Shown here: in pieces, positions 25,997 through 34,090 of the stretch
Position numbering within the stretch: the stretch's first letter is position 1
How the letters are laid out: each line of letters begins with the position of its first letter
From: Citrobacter sp. RHB25-C09
GTDB lineage: Bacteria; Pseudomonadota; Gammaproteobacteria; Enterobacterales; Enterobacteriaceae
Length of the DNA: 64,000 bases
Reading direction: 5' to 3'
NCBI RefSeq assembly: GCF_013836145.1
Contig: NZ_CP057483.1
Location: forward strand, 2,108,001 to 2,172,000
Notes under the pieces: model-generated
What the model was told of the DNA's origin: nothing
The model's input: the letters and a program-made list of their open reading frames with translations, nothing else
Databases searched by the model: none
Made by a program: the position numbers and the translations under genes

Positions 25997-26024
25997 AGTG
26001 CGCATAATGTATATTATGTTAAAT
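25997..26024 (+). other. dif: dif, the chromosome dimer resolution site
   Basis: XerC arm AGTGCGCATAA (25997-26007), central TGTATA (26008-26013) and XerD arm TTATGTTAAAT (26014-26024). Only the first base differs from the 28-bp E. coli dif as I recall it. XerC/XerD recombine here under FtsK control to resolve dimers. It lies in the 292-bp non-coding gap 25915-26206 between the tetR gene and digH, which holds no other recognisable element. KOPS polarity switches on its two sides. Confidence 0.95.
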
Positions 26025-26206
26025 GGGATAAATGGACTCACTACGCAGTCCTTGGCACGTCCACTTCCCACTACTCTATCCTTTTGTCGTTCCTGCACCA
26101 ACTGCCATGCCGGCTTAAGTTATACGTGTTGGTGGTCTACGGCTTGACATAATATTGAATAAGACCAAAATAATTTTTCTTTCGTGATTACCGGAAACAG
26201 GCATAT

Positions 26207-27538
26207 ATGGATATCGGCGCTTTTCGTATTCCCTTTTCTCAGACGGCTAGCAAAATCGGTATGCTGGTTGCAGCAACGGTCTTTCTGGCAAGTTGTACGT
26301 CCAAACCGCCCGTTTCACTGGTCACGCCGCCTTCTGCTACGCCATCCGCATCGCCTGCCAAAGCGAAAACGCTCAATGAACCGGTTCGCGGCGTCTGGTT
26401 GGCAACCGTATCTCGTCTCGACTGGCCGCCGGTCAATAGCATCAACGTCAGTAACCCAACGGCCCGTGTCGCAATGCAGAAAAAGGCATTAACCGATAAG
26501 CTCGATAATTTGCAGGCCCTTGGTATCAATACTGTTTTCTTCCAGGTGAAGCCTGACGGTACCGCCCTTTGGCCCTCTTCTATTCTGCCCTGGTCCGATA
26601 TGCTCACCGGTGAAATTGGCGAAAATCCCGGCTACGATCCGCTGCAATTTATGCTCGATGAGGCACATAAGCGTGGTATTCGCGTCCATGCCTGGTTCAA
26701 CCCTTACCGCGTGTCGGTGAATACAAAATCATCGACCGTTGCGGAACTTAACAGAACGGTTTCCCAGCAACCCGCCAGCGTTTTTGTTCTCCACCGTGAC
26801 TGGATCCGCACAGCCGGCGACCGCTATGTCCTCGACCCTGGTATTCCTGAAGCACGAGACTGGATAACCAGCATTGTCGCTGAAGTGGTAAAACGCTATC
26901 CGGTGGATGGTGTGCAGTTTGACGATTATTTCTATGCCGAGTCACCGGGTTCCCCCTTAAACGACAGTCAGACATTCAGGCAATACGGTCAGGGTTTCAA
27001 CTCCAAAGCCGACTGGCGTCGACATAATACGCAGCAGTTAATTGAACAAGTGTCGCGAACCATTAAACAGATTAACCCCGATGTCGAATTTGGCGTCAGC
27101 CCGGCGGGCGTCTGGCGTAATCGTTCTCACGATCCCGCAGGTTCCGACACGCGTGGCGCTGCGGCTTATGATGAATCCTACGCTGATACCCGGCGTTGGG
27201 TTCAGCAAGGTTTGCTGGATTACATCGCCCCACAGTTATACTGGCCGTTCGCGCGCGATGCCGCCCGCTATGATGTTCTGGCGAAATGGTGGGCAGATGT
27301 CGTGAAACCCACCAACACGCGACTCTATATCGGCGTGGCGTTATATAAGGTGGGTGAACCGTCGCGCAAAGAACCAGACTGGGCCGTCAATGGCGGCGTG
27401 CCTGAACTGAAAAAGCAGCTCGATCTGAACGACACCGTGCCGCAGATACACGGCACTATTCTATTCCGTGAAGATAATCTTAATCAGCCACAGGCTCAGC
27501 AGGCCGTCAGTTATCTGCGTAACCGCTGGTCTAAGTGA
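26207..27538 (+). CDS. digH: DigH (YddW) glycoside hydrolase-like lipoprotein
   Basis: 443 residues, near E. coli DigH (439). The lipobox FLASC puts the lipidated Cys at residue 30; a Pro/Ala/Ser-rich linker follows, then a GHL10 (DUF187) domain from VRGVWLATV (about 60) onward, with FDDYFYAES and HAWFNPYR conserved. In E. coli it cleaves denuded septal peptidoglycan glycans and acts late in division, in the outer membrane. It lies next to dif. A matS overlaps its stop codon. Confidence 0.93.
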   Translation: MDIGAFRIPFSQTASKIGMLVAATVFLASCTSKPPVSLVTPPSATPSASPAKAKTLNEPVRGVWLATVSRLDWPPVNSINVSNPTARVAMQKKALTDKLDNLQALGINTVFFQVKPDGTALWPSSILPWSDMLTGEIGENPGYDPLQFMLDEAHKRGIRVHAWFNPYRVSVNTKSSTVAELNRTVSQQPASVFVLHRDWIRTAGDRYVLDPGIPEARDWITSIVAEVVKRYPVDGVQFDDYFYAESPGSPLNDSQTFRQYGQGFNSKADWRRHNTQQLIEQVSRTIKQINPDVEFGVSPAGVWRNRSHDPAGSDTRGAAAYDESYADTRRWVQQGLLDYIAPQLYWPFARDAARYDVLAKWWADVVKPTNTRLYIGVALYKVGEPSRKEPDWAVNGGVPELKKQLDLNDTVPQIHGTILFREDNLNQPQAQQAVSYLRNRWSK

Positions 27539-27547
27539 CAGTGTCAC
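27535..27547. other. matS site overlapping the digH stop codon
   Basis: GTGACAGTGTCAC, a perfect matS. The digH TGA (27536-27538) is part of it. It is 1.5 kb from dif. Confidence 0.85.
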
Positions 27548-27574
27548 GTGAAGGGCATCATAATCGCCCTTCAC
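27548..27574. terminator. bidirectional hairpin between digH and DUF2235 gene
   Basis: GTGAAGGGC (27548-27556) pairs with GCCCTTCAC (27566-27574) immediately after the matS. No clean T-run follows. Confidence 0.6.
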
Positions 27575-27589
27575 ATTCAGTCGACAAAT

Positions 27590-28714
27590 TTAGAGTAAGC
27601 CTGATATCTCAACGTCATCGCCAACTATCGAATATTGCTGAGGCAAATTCGCCGGGCGGTAATGGATATTGTCGCGCATCAGTTTCAGCACGGAATCATG
27701 GACATTGATCTCGCCGGTCATGGAGCGCAAGGCCGCTGAACCCAAAGGCGGCATCGCACCAATTTTCAGCTCACGCGTCTTCCCCTGTCCGGACCAGACC
27801 AGTCTGGGCATCCACTCGGCAATCTTCCATGCGGATGACATTGAGTCATGGACGCAGGCCTCTCCCTGTGTGGCTACCGATAGCTCTTTTTTCGCCCGGC
27901 TGACATCGAGTTTTAATCCAGCTTGTCGGGCCTCTCCCAACATCCAGCGAAAGGTTATCAGTGCGAGGTGTGACTCTTGTGGTAGATATCCGCCGCCAAC
28001 ATCAGAATGTACACCAGCAAACCAGACCTCTTTGCAGTCGGTTTTGGCACTGGAGGCGACATGCCATAAATGTTGCCGGAAAAAGCAGCGCCGCTCATCA
28101 ATAGACACTGCGTGGCGGACGATATCTACTGAGGGATTGTTTGCGGTATAAGGAATAATCACCGGATCGTAGATCCAGCCCACGGATTTCACGGTATCGA
28201 ACAGGCCAAGAAAATGAATCTTGATACGGCGGCCAAAGGTGGATTTAAACCGGGCCTGTAATTTGAAATCCGGCGAATCATTCTTATCTTCCCTGGCAAG
28301 CAGCATTGTCCAGGCGTATTCGAACAGATGTGTCTGATACCTTTCGACGAGACCAGCGGCGTGGATGATTGCCGCGAGCGTTCTCGCCGCATAGGCCCCC
28401 CGGGAAAAGCCAAAAATAAAGATCCGATCCCCGTCCTGATAATTCTCAGCGATAAAACGGTATGCGCCTTCAACATTACGTTTTAACCCCCAGCCAAACG
28501 CCAGGCCACAGATGCGCGGGGGAACTTTTTGCCATTCAAACAGTGTCTCTTTTAAACCAAAGGTCCCTACCCCTTGATCGTACCAGGCAAGCACGTCAGC
28601 ATCGTTTGCTGGCAGGGAACGCAGCAGCCTGATCACGTTTGTTGGTTTATGACTAAACCGGTTCGCAGTTCCATCCAGAAAGACCACCAGCTGCCGTCCC
28701 ATACTTGCCTCCAT
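27590..28714 (-). CDS. DUF2235 alpha/beta hydrolase (Tle1-like lipase fold)
   Basis: 374 residues. FLDGTANR (about 12-19), the nucleophile elbow GFSRG with Ser104, LFDTVKSVG near 174 and GVHSDVGGGY (about 229-238, catalytic Asp and His region) define the DUF2235 family that includes type VI phospholipase effectors (Tle1). No signal peptide, no adjacent immunity lipoprotein and no secretion genes are seen, so a housekeeping cytoplasmic hydrolase is at least as likely. Two close starts are possible: 28714, or 28702 with GGAGG 5 bases upstream. Convergent with digH. Confidence 0.82.
   Translation of the reverse strand: MEASMGRQLVVFLDGTANRFSHKPTNVIRLLRSLPANDADVLAWYDQGVGTFGLKETLFEWQKVPPRICGLAFGWGLKRNVEGAYRFIAENYQDGDRIFIFGFSRGAYAARTLAAIIHAAGLVERYQTHLFEYAWTMLLAREDKNDSPDFKLQARFKSTFGRRIKIHFLGLFDTVKSVGWIYDPVIIPYTANNPSVDIVRHAVSIDERRCFFRQHLWHVASSAKTDCKEVWFAGVHSDVGGGYLPQESHLALITFRWMLGEARQAGLKLDVSRAKKELSVATQGEACVHDSMSSAWKIAEWMPRLVWSGQGKTRELKIGAMPPLGSAALRSMTGEINVHDSVLKLMRDNIHYRPANLPQQYSIVGDDVEISGLL
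28565..28572 (-). other. KOPS octamer
   Basis: CCCTACCC on the plus strand is GGGTAGGG on the minus strand, pointing leftward to dif from the right side. Confidence 0.6.
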
Positions 28715-28817
28715 TGTCTCCTGACCGTATGCAGTTATGATTTTCTCTGTTCAGAAAAAGTAGAACGCAATAAAGTCACATTGGGCTTCTGAGATAGGTA
28801 ATACTCATGCACATACC

Positions 28818-30095
28818 TTGAGTATGGAATTCTATCGTATCGTCCTCGCCGATCCTCAAGCGGAAGAGTTTCTCAGTAATGAACAGGTTGAGCGCCAACT
28901 CAAAAAGGCGCTGGAACGATGGATTATGAGCGTTCTCTCCAGCAATGTTGATAACATTGACATGCTCATTCAGATTCAAAATCGAGTCGCCGAAGTTCAT
29001 GCCCGTATTGGCATTCCCGTAGAAGTGGTAGAAATGGGCTTCCGGGTTTTAAAGAAACTGATTTATCCGATAATTATCAATGAGAAACACAGCGCGGCAG
29101 AGAAACTGTTAATTTATCATTTCTCCATTAATAGTATCGATCTGGCAATGGAAGTTATGTCCAGGGCATTTTCATTTAGCGGCAATACCGCCGCCAAAGA
29201 AGATGAAAACTATCGTATTTTTTCATTACTGGAAAATGCCGAGGAAGAAAAAGAACGTCAGCTTGGCGCTCTGCTGGCGTGGGAAATGGATGTTATCTAT
29301 AAAGTCATGCTGGATTCTGACCTCGGCAACAGCCTGCCGTTGAGTCAGGCTGATTTTGGCCTTTGGTTTAACCACAAAGGTCGACATTATTTTAGCGGCA
29401 TTGCTGAAGTCGGCCATATTTCACGGCTTATCCAGGATTTCGACGGCGTGTTTCATCAAATCAGCAACACTCCGAAGGCAATGGGAAATAAAGCCGCACG
29501 GGTCAAATTCTTGCTGCAAATCCGCAATACGGTTTCACAGATTACCACCCTCCTGCGTGAATTATTTGAAGAAGTGTCACGCCATGAAGTGGGTATGGAC
29601 GTACTGACCAAATTACTTAATCGTCGATTCCTGCCGACCATTTTTAAACGTGAAATTGCCCATGCTAACCGTGCCGGATCTCCCCTCTCGGTGCTGATTA
29701 TTGATGTCGATAAATTTAAACAGATTAATGATACCTGGGGGCATAATACCGGTGATGATATCCTTCGCCGAGTCTCTCAGGCGTTTTATGACAACGTTCG
29801 CAGTAGTGATTATGTTTTCCGCTACGGCGGCGATGAATTTGTTATCGTGCTAACCGAAGCGACAGAGACAGATACCCTGCGCATCGCCGAGCGGATCCGC
29901 AGCCGTGTTGAAAAAACAAAAATCAATTCCCCTACGGGTGAGCCTATTCCACTGTCGCTGTCGATTGGCGCGGCAATGTTTAATGGTCACCCTGATTATG
30001 AACGTCTGATTCAAATTGCTGACGAAGCCCTGTATACCGCGAAAAGGCGAGGCCGAAACTGCGTTGAGCTCTGGAAACCGAGCCATGAAGTTTGA
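28818..30095 (+). CDS. dosC: DosC, globin-coupled diguanylate cyclase with eroded N-terminus
   Basis: 425 residues against about 460 in E. coli. It carries most of a globin sensor domain (AEVHARIGIPVEVVEMGF with the proximal heme His), a middle helical domain, and a GGDEF domain with intact RYGGDEFVI. It makes c-di-GMP when oxygen is bound. The first helix is missing: homology to the E. coli N-terminus continues upstream of the TTG at 28818 for about 18 codons (HAH and LS positions align), but that stretch has no start codon and meets an in-frame TAG at 28761. Neither TTG 28818 nor ATG 28824 has an SD. Cotranscribed with dosP (20-base gap). Confidence 0.8.
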   Translation: MSMEFYRIVLADPQAEEFLSNEQVERQLKKALERWIMSVLSSNVDNIDMLIQIQNRVAEVHARIGIPVEVVEMGFRVLKKLIYPIIINEKHSAAEKLLIYHFSINSIDLAMEVMSRAFSFSGNTAAKEDENYRIFSLLENAEEEKERQLGALLAWEMDVIYKVMLDSDLGNSLPLSQADFGLWFNHKGRHYFSGIAEVGHISRLIQDFDGVFHQISNTPKAMGNKAARVKFLLQIRNTVSQITTLLRELFEEVSRHEVGMDVLTKLLNRRFLPTIFKREIAHANRAGSPLSVLIIDVDKFKQINDTWGHNTGDDILRRVSQAFYDNVRSSDYVFRYGGDEFVIVLTEATETDTLRIAERIRSRVEKTKINSPTGEPIPLSLSIGAAMFNGHPDYERLIQIADEALYTAKRRGRNCVELWKPSHEV

Positions 30096-30115
30096 TGCGG
30101 ATGCAGAGGTAAAAA

Positions 30116-32524
30116 ATGAAACTTACCGACGTTGAAGACACCGGAGACAGCATTTTCATACGCGCGCTTGAGCAAAATATGATGGGCGCTGTGTTAATCA
30201 ATGAAAATGACGAAGTGATGTTTTTCAATCCCGCTGCGGAAAAACTGTGGGGATATCGCCGTGAGGAAGTCCTTGGCAATGGGATATCCATGCTTATTCC
30301 TCAAAATTTGCGTCCGGCACACCCTGGATTTATTCGCCATAATCGTGAAGGCGGACAACCGCGCGTCGAGGGAATGAGCCGCGAATTGTTATTAGAAAGA
30401 AAAGATGGCAGTAAAGTCTGGACGCGATTTGCGCTTTCGAAAGTCAACGTTGAGGGCAAAATCTACTACCTGGCTTTTGTGCGTGACGCCAGCGTCGAAA
30501 TGGAGCAAAAAGAGCAAAAAAGACTGCTGGTGCTGGCGGTCGACCACCTTGACCGTCCGGTCATTGTCCTCGATCCGATGGGCCGCATCGTTCAATGCAA
30601 TCGTGCCTTTACGGAGATGTTTGGTTACGGCATCAGTGATGCAGTGAGACAGCGGCCGGATCGCCTGTTAAATATCCCCGACGCCCCCTCTGGCAACCGT
30701 TTACGATTGAAACAGCTCTTAAAGATGGCGTCCTCCGATCAGGATGAATTTTTAGCCATTACCCGGGCGGGTGATGAAATATGGATAAAAGCGTCGGTCA
30801 GCCCGGTGTATGACTCTGCCAATGAATTACAAAACCGGGTAATGACATTTTCCGATATCACAGAAGATCGGCAAATTCGCCAGCTTGAGGGCAACATTTT
30901 AGCCGCCATGTGCACCAGTCCCCCGTTTCACGAGATGGGAGAAATTATTTGCCGCAACATTGAGGCGGTTCTCAGAGATACCCATGTTTCACTGTTTGCC
31001 TTAGAAAATGGCCAACCTGAGTTCTGGGCTTCCTCCTCAAATGAGAGTGAGAAGAAAAATAGTACTGTCTGGTCGCTGACCATTCGCCAACGCGATGGCA
31101 CCCCGGCAGGAACGCTGCTGATCAAAACTGTCACCGGCAGAGAAACCAGTGCCTTTATTGAACGTGTCGCAGACATCAGCCAGCACCTGGCGGCACTCGC
31201 GCTGGAACAAGAAAAGAGTCGGCAACAAATTGAGCACCTCCTCCAGTTTGACCCCATGACGGGCTTACCTAATCGCAATCATCTCCACGCTTATTTAGAG
31301 GAGCTTATTGCCGATAATAAAAAACAACCGCCGGTGGTGTTTCTCTTAAGCGTTGACCACTATCAGGATGTGATTGACAGTCTGGGCTATACCCTGGCGG
31401 ACCAGGTGCTGCTGCAACTTATTAATAAAATCCGTGACCGCTTAAAACCGGATCAGTACCTTAGCCGTATTGAAGGCACACAGTTTGTCCTGGTGAGCCT
31501 GGACAATGATATGAACAACATTTCGCAATTTGCCGACGATCTCAAAAATATCGGCAATGAAGCGACACTCTTTAATGACAAAACCTTCCATCTGACCCTG
31601 AGCATCGGGATCAGCTATGAAACCGGCAAAGATCGTGATTACCTGTTATCAACAGCCCATAACGCCATGGATTATATTCGTAAAGGGGGCGGCAACGGCT
31701 GGCAGTTCTTTGATCCGGCAATGAACGTAGTGGTCAAAGAGCGTTTACAGTTGGGCGCGGCGCTGAAGCGAGCGATTGCCAGCAATCAGTTACGCCTTGT
31801 GTATCAACCGCAAATCTTTGCAGAAACCGGTGAGTTATATGGTTTTGAAGCGCTAGCGCGCTGGAACGATCCGGTGCATGGCCATGTACCCCCGAATGTT
31901 TTTATCCCGCTGGCGGAAGAAACGGGTGAGATTGAAAATATCGGCCGCTGGGTCGTCAGAGAGGCCTGCCGGCAACTGGCAGAATGGCGCGAACTGTCGC
32001 TTGTTATCCCGACCTTATCGGTGAACCTGTCCGCGCTGCATTTTCGCAGCAATCAACTGCCGGACCAGGTCTCCGAAGCGATGAATGAATTCACCATACC
32101 TGGCGATCAGCTCACGGTTGAAATTACCGAAAGTATGATGATGGAGCAGGATGAAGAGATCCACCGCCGAATCAGTATCCTGCGTAATACGGGCGTTGGG
32201 CTCTCGATTGATGACTTCGGTACCGGGTTTTCAGGATTATCCCGGCTGGTTAGCCTGCCTGTAACCGAACTGAAAATTGATAAGTCTTTTGTTGATCGCT
32301 GCCTTACCGAGACGCGGATCAAGTCCTTACTGGAAGCCATTACCAGCATTGGTCACAGTCTGAATTTGATGGTCGTCGCTGAAGGCGTTGAGACGAAAGA
32401 ACAATTTGAACTGCTGAGAAGCGTAAACTGCCCGGTCATCCAGGGATACTATTTCTCGCGCCCTATCCCGGCAGATGAAATCCCGCAGTGGATGCGCACC
32501 CAGTTGCCGCTAAAAGTGTCCTGA
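30116..32524 (+). CDS. dosP: DosP, heme-PAS oxygen-sensing c-di-GMP phosphodiesterase
   Basis: 802 residues. Order: PAS-A with heme ligands His69 and Met87 (equivalent to E. coli DosP His77/Met95 in its usual numbering), PAS-B, a GAF-like segment, a degenerate GGDEF domain (EGTQFVLV replaces GGDEF) and a C-terminal EAL domain with EALARW, VNLSALHF, ITESMMM and DDFGTGFSG, all catalytic groups present. It hydrolyses c-di-GMP to pGpG with activity raised by O2 or CO. It forms an antagonistic pair with DosC, here possibly impaired. SD AGAGG lies before the ATG. Confidence 0.95.
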   Translation: MKLTDVEDTGDSIFIRALEQNMMGAVLINENDEVMFFNPAAEKLWGYRREEVLGNGISMLIPQNLRPAHPGFIRHNREGGQPRVEGMSRELLLERKDGSKVWTRFALSKVNVEGKIYYLAFVRDASVEMEQKEQKRLLVLAVDHLDRPVIVLDPMGRIVQCNRAFTEMFGYGISDAVRQRPDRLLNIPDAPSGNRLRLKQLLKMASSDQDEFLAITRAGDEIWIKASVSPVYDSANELQNRVMTFSDITEDRQIRQLEGNILAAMCTSPPFHEMGEIICRNIEAVLRDTHVSLFALENGQPEFWASSSNESEKKNSTVWSLTIRQRDGTPAGTLLIKTVTGRETSAFIERVADISQHLAALALEQEKSRQQIEHLLQFDPMTGLPNRNHLHAYLEELIADNKKQPPVVFLLSVDHYQDVIDSLGYTLADQVLLQLINKIRDRLKPDQYLSRIEGTQFVLVSLDNDMNNISQFADDLKNIGNEATLFNDKTFHLTLSIGISYETGKDRDYLLSTAHNAMDYIRKGGGNGWQFFDPAMNVVVKERLQLGAALKRAIASNQLRLVYQPQIFAETGELYGFEALARWNDPVHGHVPPNVFIPLAEETGEIENIGRWVVREACRQLAEWRELSLVIPTLSVNLSALHFRSNQLPDQVSEAMNEFTIPGDQLTVEITESMMMEQDEEIHRRISILRNTGVGLSIDDFGTGFSGLSRLVSLPVTELKIDKSFVDRCLTETRIKSLLEAITSIGHSLNLMVVAEGVETKEQFELLRSVNCPVIQGYYFSRPIPADEIPQWMRTQLPLKVS

Positions 32525-32555
32525 TAAATGCTGATGATTTTCCTGAGTACGCATA

Positions 32556-32584
32556 ATTAAGCCCAGCATTCGGCTGGGCTTAAT
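32556..32584. terminator. bidirectional terminator between dosP and the hdeB-like gene
   Basis: ATTAAGCCCAGC (32556-32567) pairs with GCTGGGCTTAAT (32573-32584), a perfect 12-bp stem with a 5-base loop, between convergent genes. Confidence 0.85.
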
Positions 32585-32607
32585 CTCAGTAGCGTTATGT
32601 TAGCGTT

Positions 32608-32937
32608 TTATTTAGATAACTCTTTTTTGATTTCGTCTTTAATTTTGCTTAATTCGCTCTGCGGATTTTTTTTGCAGACATCAATTGTTAATGGAACTGC
32701 GGTGGTGACGGTTTCCTGAAAATCAACATAGTCCCCGCCTTTAAAATCTTCGTCTTCATTAAGGTACCAGAAAGCGACAGGCGCCATGGTTTGCGGGTTC
32801 AGGTCAATGAATTCCTGGCAGGTCATATTTTTAGGAGTCACTTCAGTTTTTGCTTTATCAGCGGCTGCGTTTACACTGACGCTGGTCAGCAGCGCAGCTG
32901 TAAAAATACCGATTGTCGCAAGAGAGAATTTGTTCAT
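32608..32937 (-). CDS. HdeB-like acid-stress periplasmic chaperone
   Basis: 109 residues (E. coli HdeB has 108). A signal peptide of about 24 residues ends VNA; the mature part holds MTCQEFIDLNPQ and a second Cys in IDVCKKNPQ (Cys40 and Cys88), the disulfide pair of HdeA/HdeB. The protein should prevent aggregation of periplasmic proteins in acid. The ATG at 32937 has CGGAGTAAC upstream and is preferred to 33006. It stands alone, without hdeA, hdeD or gad genes. The paralogue name (hdeB) is not certain. Confidence 0.85.
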   Translation of the reverse strand: MNKFSLATIGIFTAALLTSVSVNAAADKAKTEVTPKNMTCQEFIDLNPQTMAPVAFWYLNEDEDFKGGDYVDFQETVTTAVPLTIDVCKKNPQSELSKIKDEIKKELSK

Positions 32938-33083
32938 TTTTGTTACTCCGTTTGTAAAGAACGAAGTAAATAATACGCCACTCCCGTCACAAATAAATAT
33001 CAACAAAGAGAGTGTGGCTATTATTATTATTTCCCGGAACCGATTCTGATGTTTGCTGAAAAATTCACCCCGCGGTGGGAGAT

Positions 33084-33108
33084 GCCCGGTAAACAGACGT
33101 CACCGGGC
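33084..33108 (-). terminator. hairpin downstream of osmC
   Basis: GCCCGGT (33084-33090) pairs with ACCGGGC (33102-33108), 10 bases past the osmC stop on the minus strand. Confidence 0.55.
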
Positions 33109-33118
33109 GATATAACCG

Positions 33119-33550
33119 TCAGGCTTTTAACTGGTAATCGAGAGAAATTTCGGCTTTAAGTACTTGTGAAACCGGGCAACCGGCTTTGGCTTTCTGGATG
33201 ATTCCATCAAACGTTGCCGCATCAATGCCTGGTACGCTGACTTCACTACGCAGCGCGATTTTGGTGATCGCAAAGCCTGCATCGACTTTATCCAGCGAGA
33301 CGTCAGCCGTCGTGTCGATAGCGTCCGGCGTAAAGCCGGCTTCACCAAGCATCAGCGATAGCGCCATCGAGAAACAGGCAGCATGCGCAGCGCCAATAAG
33401 CTCTTCAGGATTCGTCCCTTTCTCCCCTTCAAAACGCGTATTGAAGCCGTATGGCTGTTGGTTCAGCACTCCGCTTTCCGTCGATACTGTCCCTTTTCCG
33501 CGTTTAATATCCCCTTCCCAATGCGCCTGGCCTTTCTTATGGATCGTCAT
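33119..33550 (-). CDS. osmC: OsmC, organic hydroperoxide peroxidase
   Basis: 143 residues, as in E. coli. Redox Cys59 (HAACF) and Cys125 (AGCPVSQ) are both present. Cytoplasmic dimer reducing organic peroxides, induced by osmotic shock and stationary phase. SD GGAGAG is upstream of the ATG. K-12 carries bdm between osmC and sra; it is absent here. A hairpin ACCGATA/TATCGGT (33681-33701) sits in the 225-bp divergent gap. Confidence 0.95.
   Translation of the reverse strand: MTIHKKGQAHWEGDIKRGKGTVSTESGVLNQQPYGFNTRFEGEKGTNPEELIGAAHAACFSMALSLMLGEAGFTPDAIDTTADVSLDKVDAGFAITKIALRSEVSVPGIDAATFDGIIQKAKAGCPVSQVLKAEISLDYQLKA
33512..33519 (-). other. KOPS octamer
   Basis: CCCTTCCC on plus is GGGAAGGG on minus, pointing left toward dif; located inside osmC. 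Confidence 0.6.
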
Positions 33551-33775
33551 TATTGCTCTCCTTTTGTCATCGAAATAACAAGTATAGAAGGCCTGCCCGT
33601 GTTCGCCTTCAGTAACAGACCCTTCTTAATTCAGTCTCCTCGCATTGACCTTTCCGCTAAAATGTCCGACCATCAATCAGACCGATATATTTTGTATCGG
33701 TTACATTTAGGGTTGTATTTCGTCCATTAGATGTGGACTCATCCTTGAAACCATTAACAGGATTAAGGAGTTAGA

Positions 33776-33919
33776 ATGAAATCGAACCGTCAGGCCCGGC
33801 AAATTCTTGGACTGGACCATAAAATATCCAATCAGCGCAAATTGGTGACCGAGGGTGATAAAACCAGCGTTGTGAACAATCCCAGCGGCAGAAAACGCCA
33901 CGACGACAGTAAAAAATAA
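33776..33919 (+). CDS. sra: Sra, stationary-phase 30S ribosome-associated protein
   Basis: 47 residues, starting MKSNRQARQILGLDHKISN and closely matching E. coli Sra (RpsV/S22, 45 residues). Highly basic. SD AAGGAG is 6 bases upstream. It binds the 30S subunit in stationary phase. A strong terminator follows, so it is a single-gene unit before maeA. Confidence 0.93.
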   Translation: MKSNRQARQILGLDHKISNQRKLVTEGDKTSVVNNPSGRKRHDDSKK

Positions 33920-33942
33920 TCCCCTCACCTAAAATTTGCGAT

Positions 33943-33976
33943 AAACACCATCACAATTCTGATGGTGTTTTTGTTT
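33943..33976 (+). terminator. intrinsic terminator of sra
   Basis: AAACACCATCA (33943-33953) pairs with TGATGGTGTTT (33960-33970), followed by a T-rich tract TTTTTGTTT. Confidence 0.9.
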
Positions 33977-34090
33977 ATTCAGTCCCTTATCACTTCACAA
34001 TGCTTTATACTCTGTGCCCGATGCCCTGGTGGAACGGCAACGCATTAAATAATAGGTACCAGGGACGATATTCAAAAAAGAGTGAGTGAT

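Noticed and set aside
25915..26206. Possible phage attachment site in the tetR-digH gap
   Set aside because: The recombination-like palindrome is dif itself. No integrase, no duplicated attachment core and no phage genes are nearby.
28574..28792. 72-codon plus-strand ORF between the DUF2235 gene and dosC
   Set aside because: Mostly antisense to the DUF2235 gene, no SD, and its product does not resemble the missing DosC N-terminus.
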